Shown here in pieces: positions 8,952 through 17,668 of a stretch of DNA of 64,000 nucleotides (the stretch's first letter is position 1; each line of letters starts with the position of its first letter). The notes under the pieces were generated by a model that saw only the letters and a list, made by a program, of their open reading frames with translations, did not search any database and had not been told where the DNA came from. Both the position numbers and the translations under genes were made by a program. Source of the stretch: Caulobacteraceae bacterium UBA3198 (GTDB lineage Bacteria; Pseudomonadota; Alphaproteobacteria; Caulobacterales; Caulobacteraceae); the NCBI GenBank assembly GCA_002363865.1, contig DEWY01000006.1:62001-126000 (forward strand), given 5' to 3'.

Positions 8952-9725
8952 ATGAGCAAATCCGCGAAGACCGACGAGACCTATGACGAGGCCCTGCCCC
9001 GGCTGCAGCTGGCGCTGGTGAAACTGCAGCAGCAGGCCCTGGCCGAGGGCCAGAAGGTGCTGGTCATCTTTGAGGGCCGGGACGCGGCCGGCAAGGACGG
9101 AACGATCCAGCGGATCACCGAGCACATGTCCGTCCGGGCCACCCGGGTGGTGGCGCTGTCCAAGCCCTCGGACATCGAGCGGACCCAGTGGTATTTCCAG
9201 CGCTATGTCAGCCACCTGCCCGCGGGCGGCCAGTTCGCGATCTTCAACCGCTCCTGGTACAACCGGGCCGGCGTCGAGCGGGTGATGGGCTTTTCCACGT
9301 TGGCCGAGCAGGAGGACTTCCTGCGCGAGGTTCCGCTGTTCGAGCAGATGCTGGTGGCCAGCGGCATCCACCTGGTGAAGATCTGGATGGACGTCAGCAA
9401 GGCCGAGCAGGCCGACCGTCTGGCCGAGCGCAAGGACGATCCCTTGAAGGTGCTGAAGTCGAGCCCGCTGGATGAGTTCGCCCAGCCCCGCTGGGACGAC
9501 TATTCCGCCGCCCGCGACGAGATGCTGCGGCGCACCGACACCGCCCAGGCTCCCTGGGTCTGCGTCAAGGCCGACCACAAGAAGACCGCGCGGCTGAACG
9601 TCATCCGCCACCTGATCAAGGCCCTGGGGGAGCCTGGCCTGGCCCGCAGCGTCGAGCCCCCGGACCCGCAGGTGCTCTTTCCCTTCGAGATCGCCGCCCT
9701 GAGCGACGGGCGACTTTGCCCCTGA
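8952..9725 (+). CDS. Polyphosphate kinase 2 family protein
   Basis: A 257-residue single-domain PPK2 kinase. The Walker A motif GRDAAGKDGT is at 42-51, followed by the family motif FNRSWYNR at 98-105 and a lid segment with basic residues around 110-160. PPK2 enzymes transfer phosphate between polyphosphate and nucleoside mono- or diphosphates. Which direction or nucleotide applies here cannot be told from these motifs. The stop codon overlaps the start of the YcaQ-like gene by 10 bases, so translation may be coupled. Its polyphosphate role fits loosely with the phosphate-response genes further along, but nothing links them directly. Confidence 0.9.
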   Translation: MSKSAKTDETYDEALPRLQLALVKLQQQALAEGQKVLVIFEGRDAAGKDGTIQRITEHMSVRATRVVALSKPSDIERTQWYFQRYVSHLPAGGQFAIFNRSWYNRAGVERVMGFSTLAEQEDFLREVPLFEQMLVASGIHLVKIWMDVSKAEQADRLAERKDDPLKVLKSSPLDEFAQPRWDDYSAARDEMLRRTDTAQAPWVCVKADHKKTARLNVIRHLIKALGEPGLARSVEPPDPQVLFPFEIAALSDGRLCP

Positions 9726-10939
9726 AGCGTAGCGCCCCGGCTGGTGCATTGAGCGCGGCCCAGGCGCGCCGGATCGCCCTGGCCGCCCAGGGGTTCGGGC
9801 GCCCGCGGCCGGCCTCGCCCGGCCGTCGTCATCTGGTCCAGATCATGGACCGCCTGGGGGTGGTGCAGATCGACTCGGTCAATGTGGTCTCGCGAACCCA
9901 CTACCTGCCCTTCTTCTCCCGCCTGGGCGCCTATCCTCGCGACGCCCTGGAGGGCCTGGCCTGGGGCAAGCGTCCGGCCTTCTTCGAATACTGGGCCCAT
10001 GAGGCCTCACTCCTGCCCCTGTCCACCCAGCCGCTCCTGCGCTGGCGGATGGAGGATGCGCGTGAAGGAGTCGGCGTGTGGAAGGGCGTCGCCCGGTTCC
10101 TGCGGGACCATCCCGCCCTGATGGAGCGGGCCCTGGGCGCGGTGGCGGAGCGTGGTCCCCTTTCAGCCTCGGAGCTGGAGCTCGGCGCCCGCGGCGCCGG
10201 CGGCTGGTGGGGCTGGAGCGAGGCCAAGCGGGCGGCCGAATGTCTCTTCTGGACCGGGCGGCTGACCACCGCCACAAGGCGCGCGACCTTCGAGCGGGTC
10301 TATGGCCTGCCGCACAAGGTGCTGCCGGCCGAGGTGCATGACGCCCCGACGCCGTCCCGGGCGGACGCCCAGCGGGCGCTGCTGCGGATCGCCGCCAAGG
10401 CCCAGGGCGTGGCCACCGAACGGGACCTGCGCGACTATTTCCGCATGACGCCGGCCGACGCTCGGGCGCGGATCGCTGAACTGGTGGAGGCGGGCGAGTT
10501 GGTCCCCGTAGCCGTGCGGGGCTGGGATCAGACCGCCTATCTCGACCCCGCCGCCCGTCGGCAGAGGCGGATCGCCGGGACGGCCCTACTGTCGCCCTTC
10601 GACAATCTGATCTGGTTTCGGGAGCGGACGGAGCGGCTGTTTGGGGTTCGCGTGCGGCTGGAGATTTACACCCCGGCCGAGAAGCGCACCCACGGCTACT
10701 ACGTCCTCCCGTTCCTGGAGGACGAAGCGATCACCGCCCGGGTCGATCTGAAGGCTGACCGCAAGGCCGGCGTCTTGCGGGTGATGGCGGCTCACGCCGA
10801 GCCGGACGCCACGCCCGACACCGCTGAGCGCCTGGCCGTCGAGCTGCGTCTGATGGCCGGCTGGCTGGGCCTGGCCGAGGTGGCGGCCGAACCCCGCGGC
10901 GACTTCGCCCCCGCCCTGGAGGCCGCGCTCAGGCGTTGA
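9716..10939 (+). CDS. YcaQ-like winged-helix DNA glycosylase family protein
   Basis: A 407-residue protein of the family containing E. coli YcaQ, which unhooks interstrand DNA crosslinks. Family features are visible: a LxQxDSVNVVxRxHYLxFxxRLG-type segment near residues 45-65, then FFEYWAHEASLLP near 92-104 and a central winged-helix region. Near the C-terminus are the LLSPFDNLIWFRER and YVLPFL segments, typical of the family. The TTG start at 9716 overlaps the end of ppk2; another TTG 33 bases later could equally be used. The 3' end overlaps the convergent methyltransferase gene by 11 bases. Role in DNA repair is inferred from the family. Confidence 0.82.
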   Translation: MPLKRSAPAGALSAAQARRIALAAQGFGRPRPASPGRRHLVQIMDRLGVVQIDSVNVVSRTHYLPFFSRLGAYPRDALEGLAWGKRPAFFEYWAHEASLLPLSTQPLLRWRMEDAREGVGVWKGVARFLRDHPALMERALGAVAERGPLSASELELGARGAGGWWGWSEAKRAAECLFWTGRLTTATRRATFERVYGLPHKVLPAEVHDAPTPSRADAQRALLRIAAKAQGVATERDLRDYFRMTPADARARIAELVEAGELVPVAVRGWDQTAYLDPAARRQRRIAGTALLSPFDNLIWFRERTERLFGVRVRLEIYTPAEKRTHGYYVLPFLEDEAITARVDLKADRKAGVLRVMAAHAEPDATPDTAERLAVELRLMAGWLGLAEVAAEPRGDFAPALEAALRR

Positions 10940-11738
10940 GCGACTTAGGGCGCATCACCAGCCAGGGCGTGGGCCCAAGCCGCCATTCCCAGACTGCCAG
11001 CAGTTGATCGAGATGGTTCGAAGCCATCAGCCAGTCCGGCAGCGGCAGGGTCCGGCCGCCCATCGCCAACTGGGTGACATGGTGGGTCGGGGCGAAGCGC
11101 TCGGTGAGGCGGGCCGCCACGCCGGGGCGATAGACCTCATGCGCCTCGACGATGATATGGGTGTGGGCCAGGGCCGGACTGAGGTCGGGGCGCAGCAGCT
11201 CCTCCTCGGCGCCCTCCACATCCATCAGGACCAGGCTTCGTGGACCCCCATAGGCCTCGAGGTCCTCAGGCTTGAGGGTCTCGCCAATGACCACCCGGTC
11301 GGCGACCCCGTTGAGAGCGGCCATCTGGGCGCAGGCGGCGCGGGCCTTGGGCGCGGTGTCGAAGGCGTAGACCTGGGTGTCCCGGGCCAGCAACGCCATG
11401 CCGATGGCGTAGTAGCCCTCCGCGCTGCCCACATCGACGACGCGGTCGAGCCCTTCGGCGGCCAGGGCGAGCAGATAGGGATGGAGCTCGGCCTCGTAGG
11501 TCCCGAGCAGACGCGGGGCCAGGGCGCCCTCTGTCGCGCCCTCCACATAGGCCATGCCGGCGAACGGCCCCTGCAGCACGACCCGCCCGTGATGCGCCAC
11601 GAAGGCGTCGACGATCACCGAGGCGCGCCACAGGGCCAGGACGCGCAAGGCCAGGGTCAGTTCGCGGGGCTGGGCGAGCGGCGGGTCCCGGTCGAGCCGC
11701 TCGCGCAACCAGCGCACAACGTTGTCGGCATAGCTCAA
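10929..11738 (-). CDS. Class I SAM-dependent methyltransferase (FkbM-like)
   Basis: A 269-residue protein with a Rossmann methyltransferase core. Motif I is VVDVGSAEGYYAIG (about 99-112), the acidic end of strand 2 is YAFDTAPK, and LVLMDVEGAEEELL (about 168-181) matches the strand 4 region found in FkbM-type enzymes. About 90 residues precede the core and resemble a helical substrate domain. The methyl acceptor is unknown. It lies downstream of the two ABC exporter genes on the same strand, 77 bases away, so it may be the last gene of that unit, or independent. Confidence 0.72.
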   Translation of the reverse strand: MSYADNVVRWLRERLDRDPPLAQPRELTLALRVLALWRASVIVDAFVAHHGRVVLQGPFAGMAYVEGATEGALAPRLLGTYEAELHPYLLALAAEGLDRVVDVGSAEGYYAIGMALLARDTQVYAFDTAPKARAACAQMAALNGVADRVVIGETLKPEDLEAYGGPRSLVLMDVEGAEEELLRPDLSPALAHTHIIVEAHEVYRPGVAARLTERFAPTHHVTQLAMGGRTLPLPDWLMASNHLDQLLAVWEWRLGPTPWLVMRPKSLNA

Positions 11739-11815
11739 AGGGCGCTCCGATCATCCAGAGCCCCACCCCGAGCGGACAGACGGTGGCCTATTCAGCCCGC
11801 CCCGTCACGCACAAC

Positions 11816-13603
11816 CTAGCCGACCCCTTCGGTGACCGCGTGCAGCCGGGCATAGGCCCCGCCCTTGGCCACCAGTTCGGCGTGACGCCCCTCCTCCACC
11901 ACCCGGCCGCCCTCGAAGACCAGGATGCGGTCGGCGCCGCGGATGGTGGAGAGGCGGTGAGCGATGACGATGGTCGTCCGCCCGGCCATCAGTTCCTCCA
12001 TGGCGCCCTGCACGTCGCGCTCGGTCTCCACGTCCAGGGACGATGTGGCCTCGTCCAGCACCAGGATCGGCGCATTGGCCAGGAAGGCCCTGGCCAGGGC
12101 CACCCGCTGGCGCTCGCCGCCCGACAGCTTTACGCCCCGCTCGCCCACCAGGGTCTCATAACCCTTGGGCAGGCGCATGATGAAGTCGTGCGCCCGGGCC
12201 CGCCTAGCTGCGGCGGCCACCTCCTCCGGCCGGGCGTCGGGGCGCGCATAGGCGATGTTCTCGGCGATGGTGCGGTGGAACAGGGCCGGGTCCTGGGGCA
12301 CGAGCGCGATCGACCGGCGCAGGGAGGCCTGGCTCACCCTGGAGATGTCCTGGCCATCGATGAGGATCCGCCCCGACTGCAGGTCATAGAGCCGCTGCAG
12401 CAGCTTGACGAAGGTGGACTTGCCCGCCCCCGTGGCGCCGACCAGGGCGACCTTTTCCCCCGGCGCGACGATCAGGGTGAAGTTCTCATAGAGGGCCCCA
12501 GCCGCGGCCTTGTAGCCAAAGGTCACCCGGTCGAAGGCGATCTCCCCTCGCTCGCCGCGGAAGACCGTGGCGTCAGGGGCGTCAGCCACCTCGGGCTCGG
12601 TGACGGCGTAGCGGGCGATGTCCTCCACATCGTCGAGCCCCTTCTGCATCATCCGGATGTTTTCCCCCAGGTTGCGCAGATAGCCGCTCATCAGCATGAA
12701 GGCGGTGATGGCGAAAACCACGTCGCCGGCGCTGGCCTGGCCCTGAGACCACAACCGCAGCAGCAGCCCCGTCAAACCCGCCTGCAGGCCCACCAGCATC
12801 AGGTTGTGCCACAGCCAGACATTGATGAACCGGGTCCAGGTGGTCAGCGTCAGCCGCCGCCACAGGGCCGTGATCCCCCCGATCCGGGCCTCTTCCCGGG
12901 CCTCGGCGCCGAAGGCCTTCACCGTCGGGTTGGAGCCGATCGAATCGGACAGGGCCCCGCCAATCCGCGAGTCCAGCGCCACCGACTTCAGGTTGGCCGG
13001 CCGCACATAGACCGTGGTCAGCCAGAGGTTGGACACGAGATAGAGGATCACCACCGCCAGGGAGAAGAAGCCCACCATCGGCCAGCGGGCGATCATCATC
13101 ACCGACAGGCCGATCAGCACGATCAGGGCCGGTCCCAGCCACAGGATCACCGCGTCGGAGACCATGTCATAGCCCCACATGCCCCGGCTGAGCCGTCGCA
13201 CGGTGGAGCCGGCGAAGGTGTTGGCGTGCCAGTCCGAAGAATAGGACTGGACCCGCTGGAAGCCCTCGTCGGTCATGTCCTTCATATTGGCCGCCGCCAT
13301 CGGATTCCAGAACCGGAAGGCGATGTTGCGCACCATGGTGAAGGCCAGGAAGACGCCAATGAAGATGGCCCAGGCCCGCCAGGCGAGGTCGGCCTGGTCG
13401 GGGCCTGCGGCCACGATGTCCATCAGCCGCCCCGCCGCCCAGGGCAGGGCGAGGTCGAAGCCGATGGCCACCAGGGTCAGGGCGACCGAGGTCCAGAACA
13501 GGACCGGCCGCCGCAGCCAGAAGGCGCCGATGAAGCCCAGCACCTGCCTGTTTGAAAGGGTCCGCTCGGCCACATCGTCGGTGTCGTCATAATGTTCAGT
13601 CAT
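11816..13603 (-). CDS. ABC exporter, fused membrane and ATPase domains (second of a pair)
   Basis: I chose the ATG at 13603, giving 595 residues; the longer frame to 13660 overlaps the upstream gene. The protein has six transmembrane helices (about residues 20-310) followed by a nucleotide-binding domain. That domain has Walker A GATGAGKST near 388, a signature LSGGERQRVALARAF, Walker B ILVLDEATSSLD and the switch histidine in IVIAHRLST. All catalytic elements look intact. It follows the related exporter gene by 19 bases and shares much of its sequence, so the two arose by duplication and probably work as a heterodimer. The exported substrate is unknown. Confidence 0.88.
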   Translation of the reverse strand: MTEHYDDTDDVAERTLSNRQVLGFIGAFWLRRPVLFWTSVALTLVAIGFDLALPWAAGRLMDIVAAGPDQADLAWRAWAIFIGVFLAFTMVRNIAFRFWNPMAAANMKDMTDEGFQRVQSYSSDWHANTFAGSTVRRLSRGMWGYDMVSDAVILWLGPALIVLIGLSVMMIARWPMVGFFSLAVVILYLVSNLWLTTVYVRPANLKSVALDSRIGGALSDSIGSNPTVKAFGAEAREEARIGGITALWRRLTLTTWTRFINVWLWHNLMLVGLQAGLTGLLLRLWSQGQASAGDVVFAITAFMLMSGYLRNLGENIRMMQKGLDDVEDIARYAVTEPEVADAPDATVFRGERGEIAFDRVTFGYKAAAGALYENFTLIVAPGEKVALVGATGAGKSTFVKLLQRLYDLQSGRILIDGQDISRVSQASLRRSIALVPQDPALFHRTIAENIAYARPDARPEEVAAAARRARAHDFIMRLPKGYETLVGERGVKLSGGERQRVALARAFLANAPILVLDEATSSLDVETERDVQGAMEELMAGRTTIVIAHRLSTIRGADRILVFEGGRVVEEGRHAELVAKGGAYARLHAVTEGVG

Positions 13604-13622
13604 GGTCTTCTCGATCTGGCGG

Positions 13623-15416
13623 TCATTCGGCGGCTTCGGAGACGGCGTGCAGGCGGGCATAGGCGCCGCCGCGGGCGAGCAGCTCTCCGTGGCGGCCCTC
13701 CTCGATGATGCGGCCCCGGTCGAAGACCAGGATCCGGTCGGCGCTGCGGATCGTCGAAAGCCGGTGGGCGATGACGATGGTCGTGCGGCCGGCCATCAGC
13801 TCCTCGGTGGCCGCCTGGACCTGACGTTCGGTCTCCACGTCCAGGGACGAGGTGGCCTCGTCTAGAACCAGGATCGGGGCGTCGGCCAGGAAGGCCCGGG
13901 CGATGGCCACCCGCTGCCGTTCGCCGCCCGACAGCTTGACGCCGCGCTCGCCCACCAGGGTTTCGTACCCCTGGGGCAGGCGGGCGATGAAGTCATGGGC
14001 CCTCGCCCGGCGGGCGGCCAGGGCCACCTCATCGGGACTGGCGTCCGGCCGCGCATAGGCGATGTTCTCACCGATGCTGCGGTGGAACAGCGACGGATCC
14101 TGCGGCACCACGGCGATGGCCCGGCGCAGGGAGCCTTGCGTCACATGGGCGGTGTCCTGCCCGTCGATCAGGATCCGGCCGCCGTCCAGGTCGTGCAGCC
14201 GCTGGAGAAGCTTGACGAAGGTCGACTTGCCCGAGCCCGTGGGCCCGACCAGCGCGATCCGCTCGCCCGGCGCCACGGCCAGGCTGAAGTCCTGATAGAG
14301 CCGCTCGCCCTGGCCGGCATAGCCGAAGCTCACCCGGTCGAAGGTGACGGCGCCCTCCAGGCCCTGGAAGGGCGGGGCGCCCGGCTTGTCGGCCAGCTGC
14401 GGGTCGGTGCGCATATAGACGGCCACGTCCAGCAGGTCGTCGAGGCCCTTCTGCAGCATGCGGGTGATCTCGCTGAAGTTCCGCATATAGCCGGCCATCA
14501 GCATGAAGGAGGTGATGGCGAAGGCCACGTCGCCGGCCGTGGCCTGGCCCTGCGTCCAGGCCCACAGGATCAGCCCCGTCAGCCCCCCCTGCAGGATGAC
14601 CAGCAGGACGTTCTGACCCAGGCCCACCAGATTGAACCGGTTCCAGGTGCGGATCACCGCCACCCGCCACTGCGCCACCGTGCCGGCGAACCGCTGGCCC
14701 TCGCGGGCCTCGGCGCCGAAGGCCTTGACCGTGGGGTTGGCGCCGATGGCGTCGGCCAGGGAGGCGCCGATCTGGGAGTCCAGCGCGTTGGAGACCAGGT
14801 TGACCGGCCGGACATAGTAGGTCGCGGTGACGACGTTATAGACCGCGAAGATGATCACCACTGTGGCGGTGAACAGGCCGGCCAGGGGCCAGCGCACGGT
14901 CATGGAGACCGCCAGGCCCCCCAGCACGATCAGGGTCGGCATGAGCATCAGCAGCAGGGCGTCAGAGGCGCTGTCATAGCCCCACATGGCCCGGGAGACC
15001 TTGCGCACTGTCGCGCCGGCATAGTTGGAGCCATGCCAGTCGGCCGAGAAGGACTGCACCCGCTCGAAACCCTGCGTCACGATCCGCTCCATGATCCGGG
15101 CGTAGAAGCCGTTCAGGATGCGGAAGCCCGTGGTGCGGACGCCGTAATAGACTACATAGAGCCCGGTCAGGAACGCCCAGGCGGTCCAGGCGGCCTGCGT
15201 CAGCCGGTCGGGCGAGGACACCGCGTCCACCAGGGCGCCGGCCGCCCAGGGGATGGACAGGTCACAGGCCGTGCCCACCAGGAACAGGGAGGCGGCGGTG
15301 AAGAAGCGCGGCTTGTCCACCATCCATTGGCGCCACATGAAGCCGATCACGGCCATATTGCCCAAGGGGCGGGGTCGGGTGACGCCTTCGTCTTCGTCGA
15401 AGAATTCGTGGGTCAT
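13623..15416 (-). CDS. ABC exporter, fused membrane and ATPase domains (first of a pair)
   Basis: The ATG at 15416 gives 597 residues. Alternative in-frame TTG codons lie 12 bases upstream and the ribosome site is weak for either. It has six transmembrane helices and a full ATPase domain with Walker A GPTGSGKST near 390, signature LSGGERQRVAIARAF and Walker B ILVLDEATSSLD. Both ATPase sites of the pair therefore look catalytic, unlike many heterodimeric exporters in which one site is degenerate. The gene is about 210 bases downstream of the short leader peptide at 15629-15685 and appears to use that promoter. Confidence 0.88.
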   Translation of the reverse strand: MTHEFFDEDEGVTRPRPLGNMAVIGFMWRQWMVDKPRFFTAASLFLVGTACDLSIPWAAGALVDAVSSPDRLTQAAWTAWAFLTGLYVVYYGVRTTGFRILNGFYARIMERIVTQGFERVQSFSADWHGSNYAGATVRKVSRAMWGYDSASDALLLMLMPTLIVLGGLAVSMTVRWPLAGLFTATVVIIFAVYNVVTATYYVRPVNLVSNALDSQIGASLADAIGANPTVKAFGAEAREGQRFAGTVAQWRVAVIRTWNRFNLVGLGQNVLLVILQGGLTGLILWAWTQGQATAGDVAFAITSFMLMAGYMRNFSEITRMLQKGLDDLLDVAVYMRTDPQLADKPGAPPFQGLEGAVTFDRVSFGYAGQGERLYQDFSLAVAPGERIALVGPTGSGKSTFVKLLQRLHDLDGGRILIDGQDTAHVTQGSLRRAIAVVPQDPSLFHRSIGENIAYARPDASPDEVALAARRARAHDFIARLPQGYETLVGERGVKLSGGERQRVAIARAFLADAPILVLDEATSSLDVETERQVQAATEELMAGRTTIVIAHRLSTIRSADRILVFDRGRIIEEGRHGELLARGGAYARLHAVSEAAE

Positions 15417-15628
15417 GGAAATGGCCAAACATCTGGGCCGCGGGTCATCAGACCGGCGGAAAGGGCGCAGGACCGCAGGCGCGCGAACGGGGCGCGAAAT
15501 AGGGCGGAATGCGAAGAGGGCCGGGAGCAGACGTCCCGGCGGGTGCGGACGAACACGGGGAAATTCCTGAGGGTCGGAAGCCTGGGGAGGCGCCGGCCCG
15601 GGAAGATCCGCTCGAGCGGAGCTCTGAG

Positions 15629-15685
15629 CTAGGTTCGGGTCGCGGCGACGCAGCGGTGAGGGTTCGGTGCAAGATGCATTGTCAT
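15629..15685 (-). CDS. Short leader peptide upstream of the ABC exporter pair
   Basis: An 18-codon open frame reading MTMHLAPNPHRCVAATRT and ending in TAG. It has a strong Shine-Dalgarno (AGGAGGG) 5 bases before the first ATG and lies about 40 bases downstream of a good promoter on the same strand. It ends about 210 bases before the first exporter gene. The sequence overlapping the ribosome site (GAGGGTTCG) can pair with codons 7-10 (CGAACCCTC) or, more weakly, with the end of the frame (CGAACC). This gives two mutually exclusive folds, as in translation-controlled attenuators. What the peptide senses is unknown; it holds one cysteine, two histidines and two arginines. The signals are seen directly, while regulation is inferred. 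Confidence 0.5.
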   Translation of the reverse strand: MTMHLAPNPHRCVAATRT

Positions 15686-15724
15686 GCGAACCCTCCTGTC
15701 TGGTCGCGGGTGGTGGACGGCCGG

Positions 15725-15753
15725 AAGCTAGGCGGGGCGGGAATCGCAGTCAA
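15725..15753 (-). promoter_or_regulatory. Sigma-70-type promoter for leader peptide and ABC exporters
   Basis: Read on the minus strand there is TTGACT, a 17-base spacer, then TAGCTT. This is a near-consensus -35 box with optimal spacing and an acceptable -10. Transcription would begin about 40 bases before the leader peptide ATG. No other comparable promoter is evident between here and the exporter gene. Confidence 0.55.
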
Positions 15754-15826
15754 CCGCGCGTTGAACATGGTTTTACCAACCGCTTTCACTGAGGCGCCGA
15801 AGACACGATCTGGTAGGAGGAGGGGC

Positions 15827-16759
15827 ATGATCGCCCCCTTGCCTGATGCGGCCCCCGACAACTGGGTGGACCGCCACGCGCCGCCCGCCCTGCGCCCCTG
15901 GTTGAAGCTCGGCCGCTTCGACCGGCCCACCGGAATCTGGCTGCTGATGCTGCCCGGCTGGCAGGGAATCGCGCTGGCCGGCGCCATGGAGGGCAAGCTG
16001 CCCGACTGGCGTTGGCTGATCGCCTTCTTCGTGGGCGCGGCCCTGATGCGGGCGGCCGGCTGCGCCTATAACGACATTGTCGACCGGGATTTCGACGCCA
16101 AGGTTTCGCGCACCGCGGGTCGGCCGATCCCCTCGGGCCACATCAGCGTGCGCCAGGCCTGGGCCTTCGTCATCGGCTGCTGCCTCGTCTCCCTGGCCAT
16201 CCTGCTCGCCATGCCGCCCTTCGCCATCGCCCTGGGGGTCGGCTCCCTGGCCCTGGTGGCGGCCTATCCGTTCATGAAGCGGATCACCTGGTGGCCTCAG
16301 GCCTGGCTTGGCCTGACCTTCAACTGGGGCGCCCTGCTGGGCTTCGCCGCGGTGACCGGCGGCCTGCAGCTCCCGGCCCTGCTGCTCTACGCCGCCGGCT
16401 TCTTCTGGACGCTCGGCTATGACACCATCTACGCCATTCAGGATCTGGAGGACGATGCGCTCGCCGGGGTGAAGTCCTCGGTGCGCCGTCTGGGGGAAGC
16501 CACGCCCAAGGCGGTCCTGGTCTTCTATGTGCTCGCCTTTGTGACGGCCCTGGCCGCGGCCTGGACCGGGGGCCTGGGCCCCCTCTTCCTGCCGCCCGTG
16601 GCCCTGTTTGGCCTGCATCTGTCCCGACAGGCCGCCCAGGTGAGCCTGCAGGATCCGGTCGGCGCCCTGGCCTTGTTCAAGTCCAACGGCGTCGCCGGGC
16701 TCGCCCTCTTCCTGGCGCTCGCAGCCGGCGCCTGGAGCGGGCCGCAGGGCCTGTTCTGA
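15827..16759 (+). CDS. ubiA: 4-hydroxybenzoate polyprenyltransferase
   Basis: The ATG at 15827 follows AGGAGGAGGGG and gives a 310-residue product; a longer upstream frame crosses the regulatory region and is not real. It is an integral membrane prenyltransferase with about nine helices. The first aspartate motif NDIVDRDFD is at 82-90 and a second, DTIYAIQDLEDD, lies near 200-211. Both bind the Mg-diphosphate of the isoprenoid donor. It attaches the polyprenyl tail to 4-hydroxybenzoate in ubiquinone synthesis. A UbiD-family decarboxylase is encoded at 23821 but not in the same operon. Confidence 0.93.
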   Translation: MIAPLPDAAPDNWVDRHAPPALRPWLKLGRFDRPTGIWLLMLPGWQGIALAGAMEGKLPDWRWLIAFFVGAALMRAAGCAYNDIVDRDFDAKVSRTAGRPIPSGHISVRQAWAFVIGCCLVSLAILLAMPPFAIALGVGSLALVAAYPFMKRITWWPQAWLGLTFNWGALLGFAAVTGGLQLPALLLYAAGFFWTLGYDTIYAIQDLEDDALAGVKSSVRRLGEATPKAVLVFYVLAFVTALAAAWTGGLGPLFLPPVALFGLHLSRQAAQVSLQDPVGALALFKSNGVAGLALFLALAAGAWSGPQGLF

Positions 16760-16772
16760 CGGCCCTATGACC

Positions 16773-16782
16773 TGACACGTCA
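16773..16782 (+). promoter_or_regulatory. Candidate operator TGAC-AC-GTCA before XRE regulator gene
   Basis: A short dyad with arms TGAC and GTCA lies 65 bases before the start of the XRE regulator gene and is followed by TT. A similar but longer dyad (TGACGC-A-GCGTCA, also followed by TT) lies before the desaturase gene directly downstream of the regulator. The pair suggests a shared operator. No binding evidence is available from sequence alone. Confidence 0.3.
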
Positions 16783-16846
16783 TTGAGAGGCGAACGCGGT
16801 TCGGCCAGGGTGCGGGTCGATCCGCCGCTGACGTCCTGGAGACCGC

Positions 16847-17668
16847 ATGGCCCTTGTCGCCGCCCGGCCCGTGGCCGACTTCCCCGCCATGCTCGCGCGC
16901 CTGCGCCGCCAGCGCGGCCTGTCACAGCTCGGCCTGTCCCTGGCCGCCCAGGTCTCCCAGCGCCACGTGTCTTTCCTGGAGACCGGCCGCACCCGCCCGT
17001 CCCGGGACATGGTCGGACGGCTGGCCCTGGCGCTTGATCTGGCCCTGCAGGACGTGAACGCCCTGCTGCTGGCCGCCGGCTTCGCCCCGGCTCACGGGGA
17101 GAGCGCCTATACCGACGAGGCCGCGGCCATGGTCCGTCGGGTGACGCAGCTGGCCCTGTCGGCTCATGAGCCCTTTCCGGCCTTCGCCGTGGACCGCGCC
17201 TGGCGGCCGCTGGCGGCCAACGCCCCGGCCGCCCTGCTGTTCGGCTCCCTCCTCAGCGATGGCGGCCTGGACGCCAAGGTCAGCCTGATCCGGGCCGCCT
17301 GCGAGAGCCCCACCTTCCGCGCCGCTGTGGCCAATTGGGGTCAGCTGGTCGCTCATTTCCGAGCCCTGGCCGAGGCGGAAGCCTGGCGGGCGCCGCCTGG
17401 CCCCATGCGCGCCGAGCTGGACGCCACCGTGGCGGCCCTGAAGGCCCAGGGGTCCGAGGGCGTCGCCATCCACGCCGCGCCTGGCGCAGCTCTGATCCTG
17501 CAGATCCGGGGCGCAGGCCTGAAGCTCGATCTCGTCTCCACAGTGGCGAGGTTCGGCGCTCCAGCCGACACGGCGGCCGACGACCTGCGGATCGAGTTCT
17601 TCTACCCCGCCGACGCCGCCAGCGAGCAGGTTTTGCGAAGCCTGGCCGCCCGGGCGAAGAGCGCCTGA
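16847..17668 (+). CDS. XRE-family transcriptional regulator, MmyB-like ligand-binding domain
   Basis: A 273-residue regulator. Residues about 10-65 form a Cro/C1-type helix-turn-helix (MLARLRRQRGLSQLGLSLAA, then VSQRHVSFLETGRTRPSRD). The remaining 200 residues match the MmyB-type C-terminal domain, a PAS-like pocket that in related structures binds a fatty acid or similar ligand; hints are FPAFAVDRAWRPLAANAPA and the LRGAGLKLDLVSTVARFG-like segment. The next gene on the strand is a fatty acid desaturase 48 bases away. A lipid-responsive control of that gene is therefore reasonable, but it is an inference from context. Confidence 0.85.
   Translation: MALVAARPVADFPAMLARLRRQRGLSQLGLSLAAQVSQRHVSFLETGRTRPSRDMVGRLALALDLALQDVNALLLAAGFAPAHGESAYTDEAAAMVRRVTQLALSAHEPFPAFAVDRAWRPLAANAPAALLFGSLLSDGGLDAKVSLIRAACESPTFRAAVANWGQLVAHFRALAEAEAWRAPPGPMRAELDATVAALKAQGSEGVAIHAAPGAALILQIRGAGLKLDLVSTVARFGAPADTAADDLRIEFFYPADAASEQVLRSLAARAKSA

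Larger units (their letters stand above)
15417..15826. other. Divergent intergenic region between ABC exporters and ubiA
   Basis: These 410 bases hold the leader peptide and promoter of the exporter genes on the minus strand, and the upstream region of ubiA on the plus strand. Between the leader stop and the exporter start there is a dyad TCCGCTCGAGCGGA (15606-15619) and a GC-rich stretch that could form an attenuator hairpin; no U-tract is visible. No further gene is supported. Confidence 0.5.

Noticed and set aside
15509..15826. An N-terminal extension of UbiA
   Set aside because: The extension crosses the leader/promoter region of the divergent exporters, has no ribosome site, and the ATG at 15827 with AGGAGG gives the normal length.
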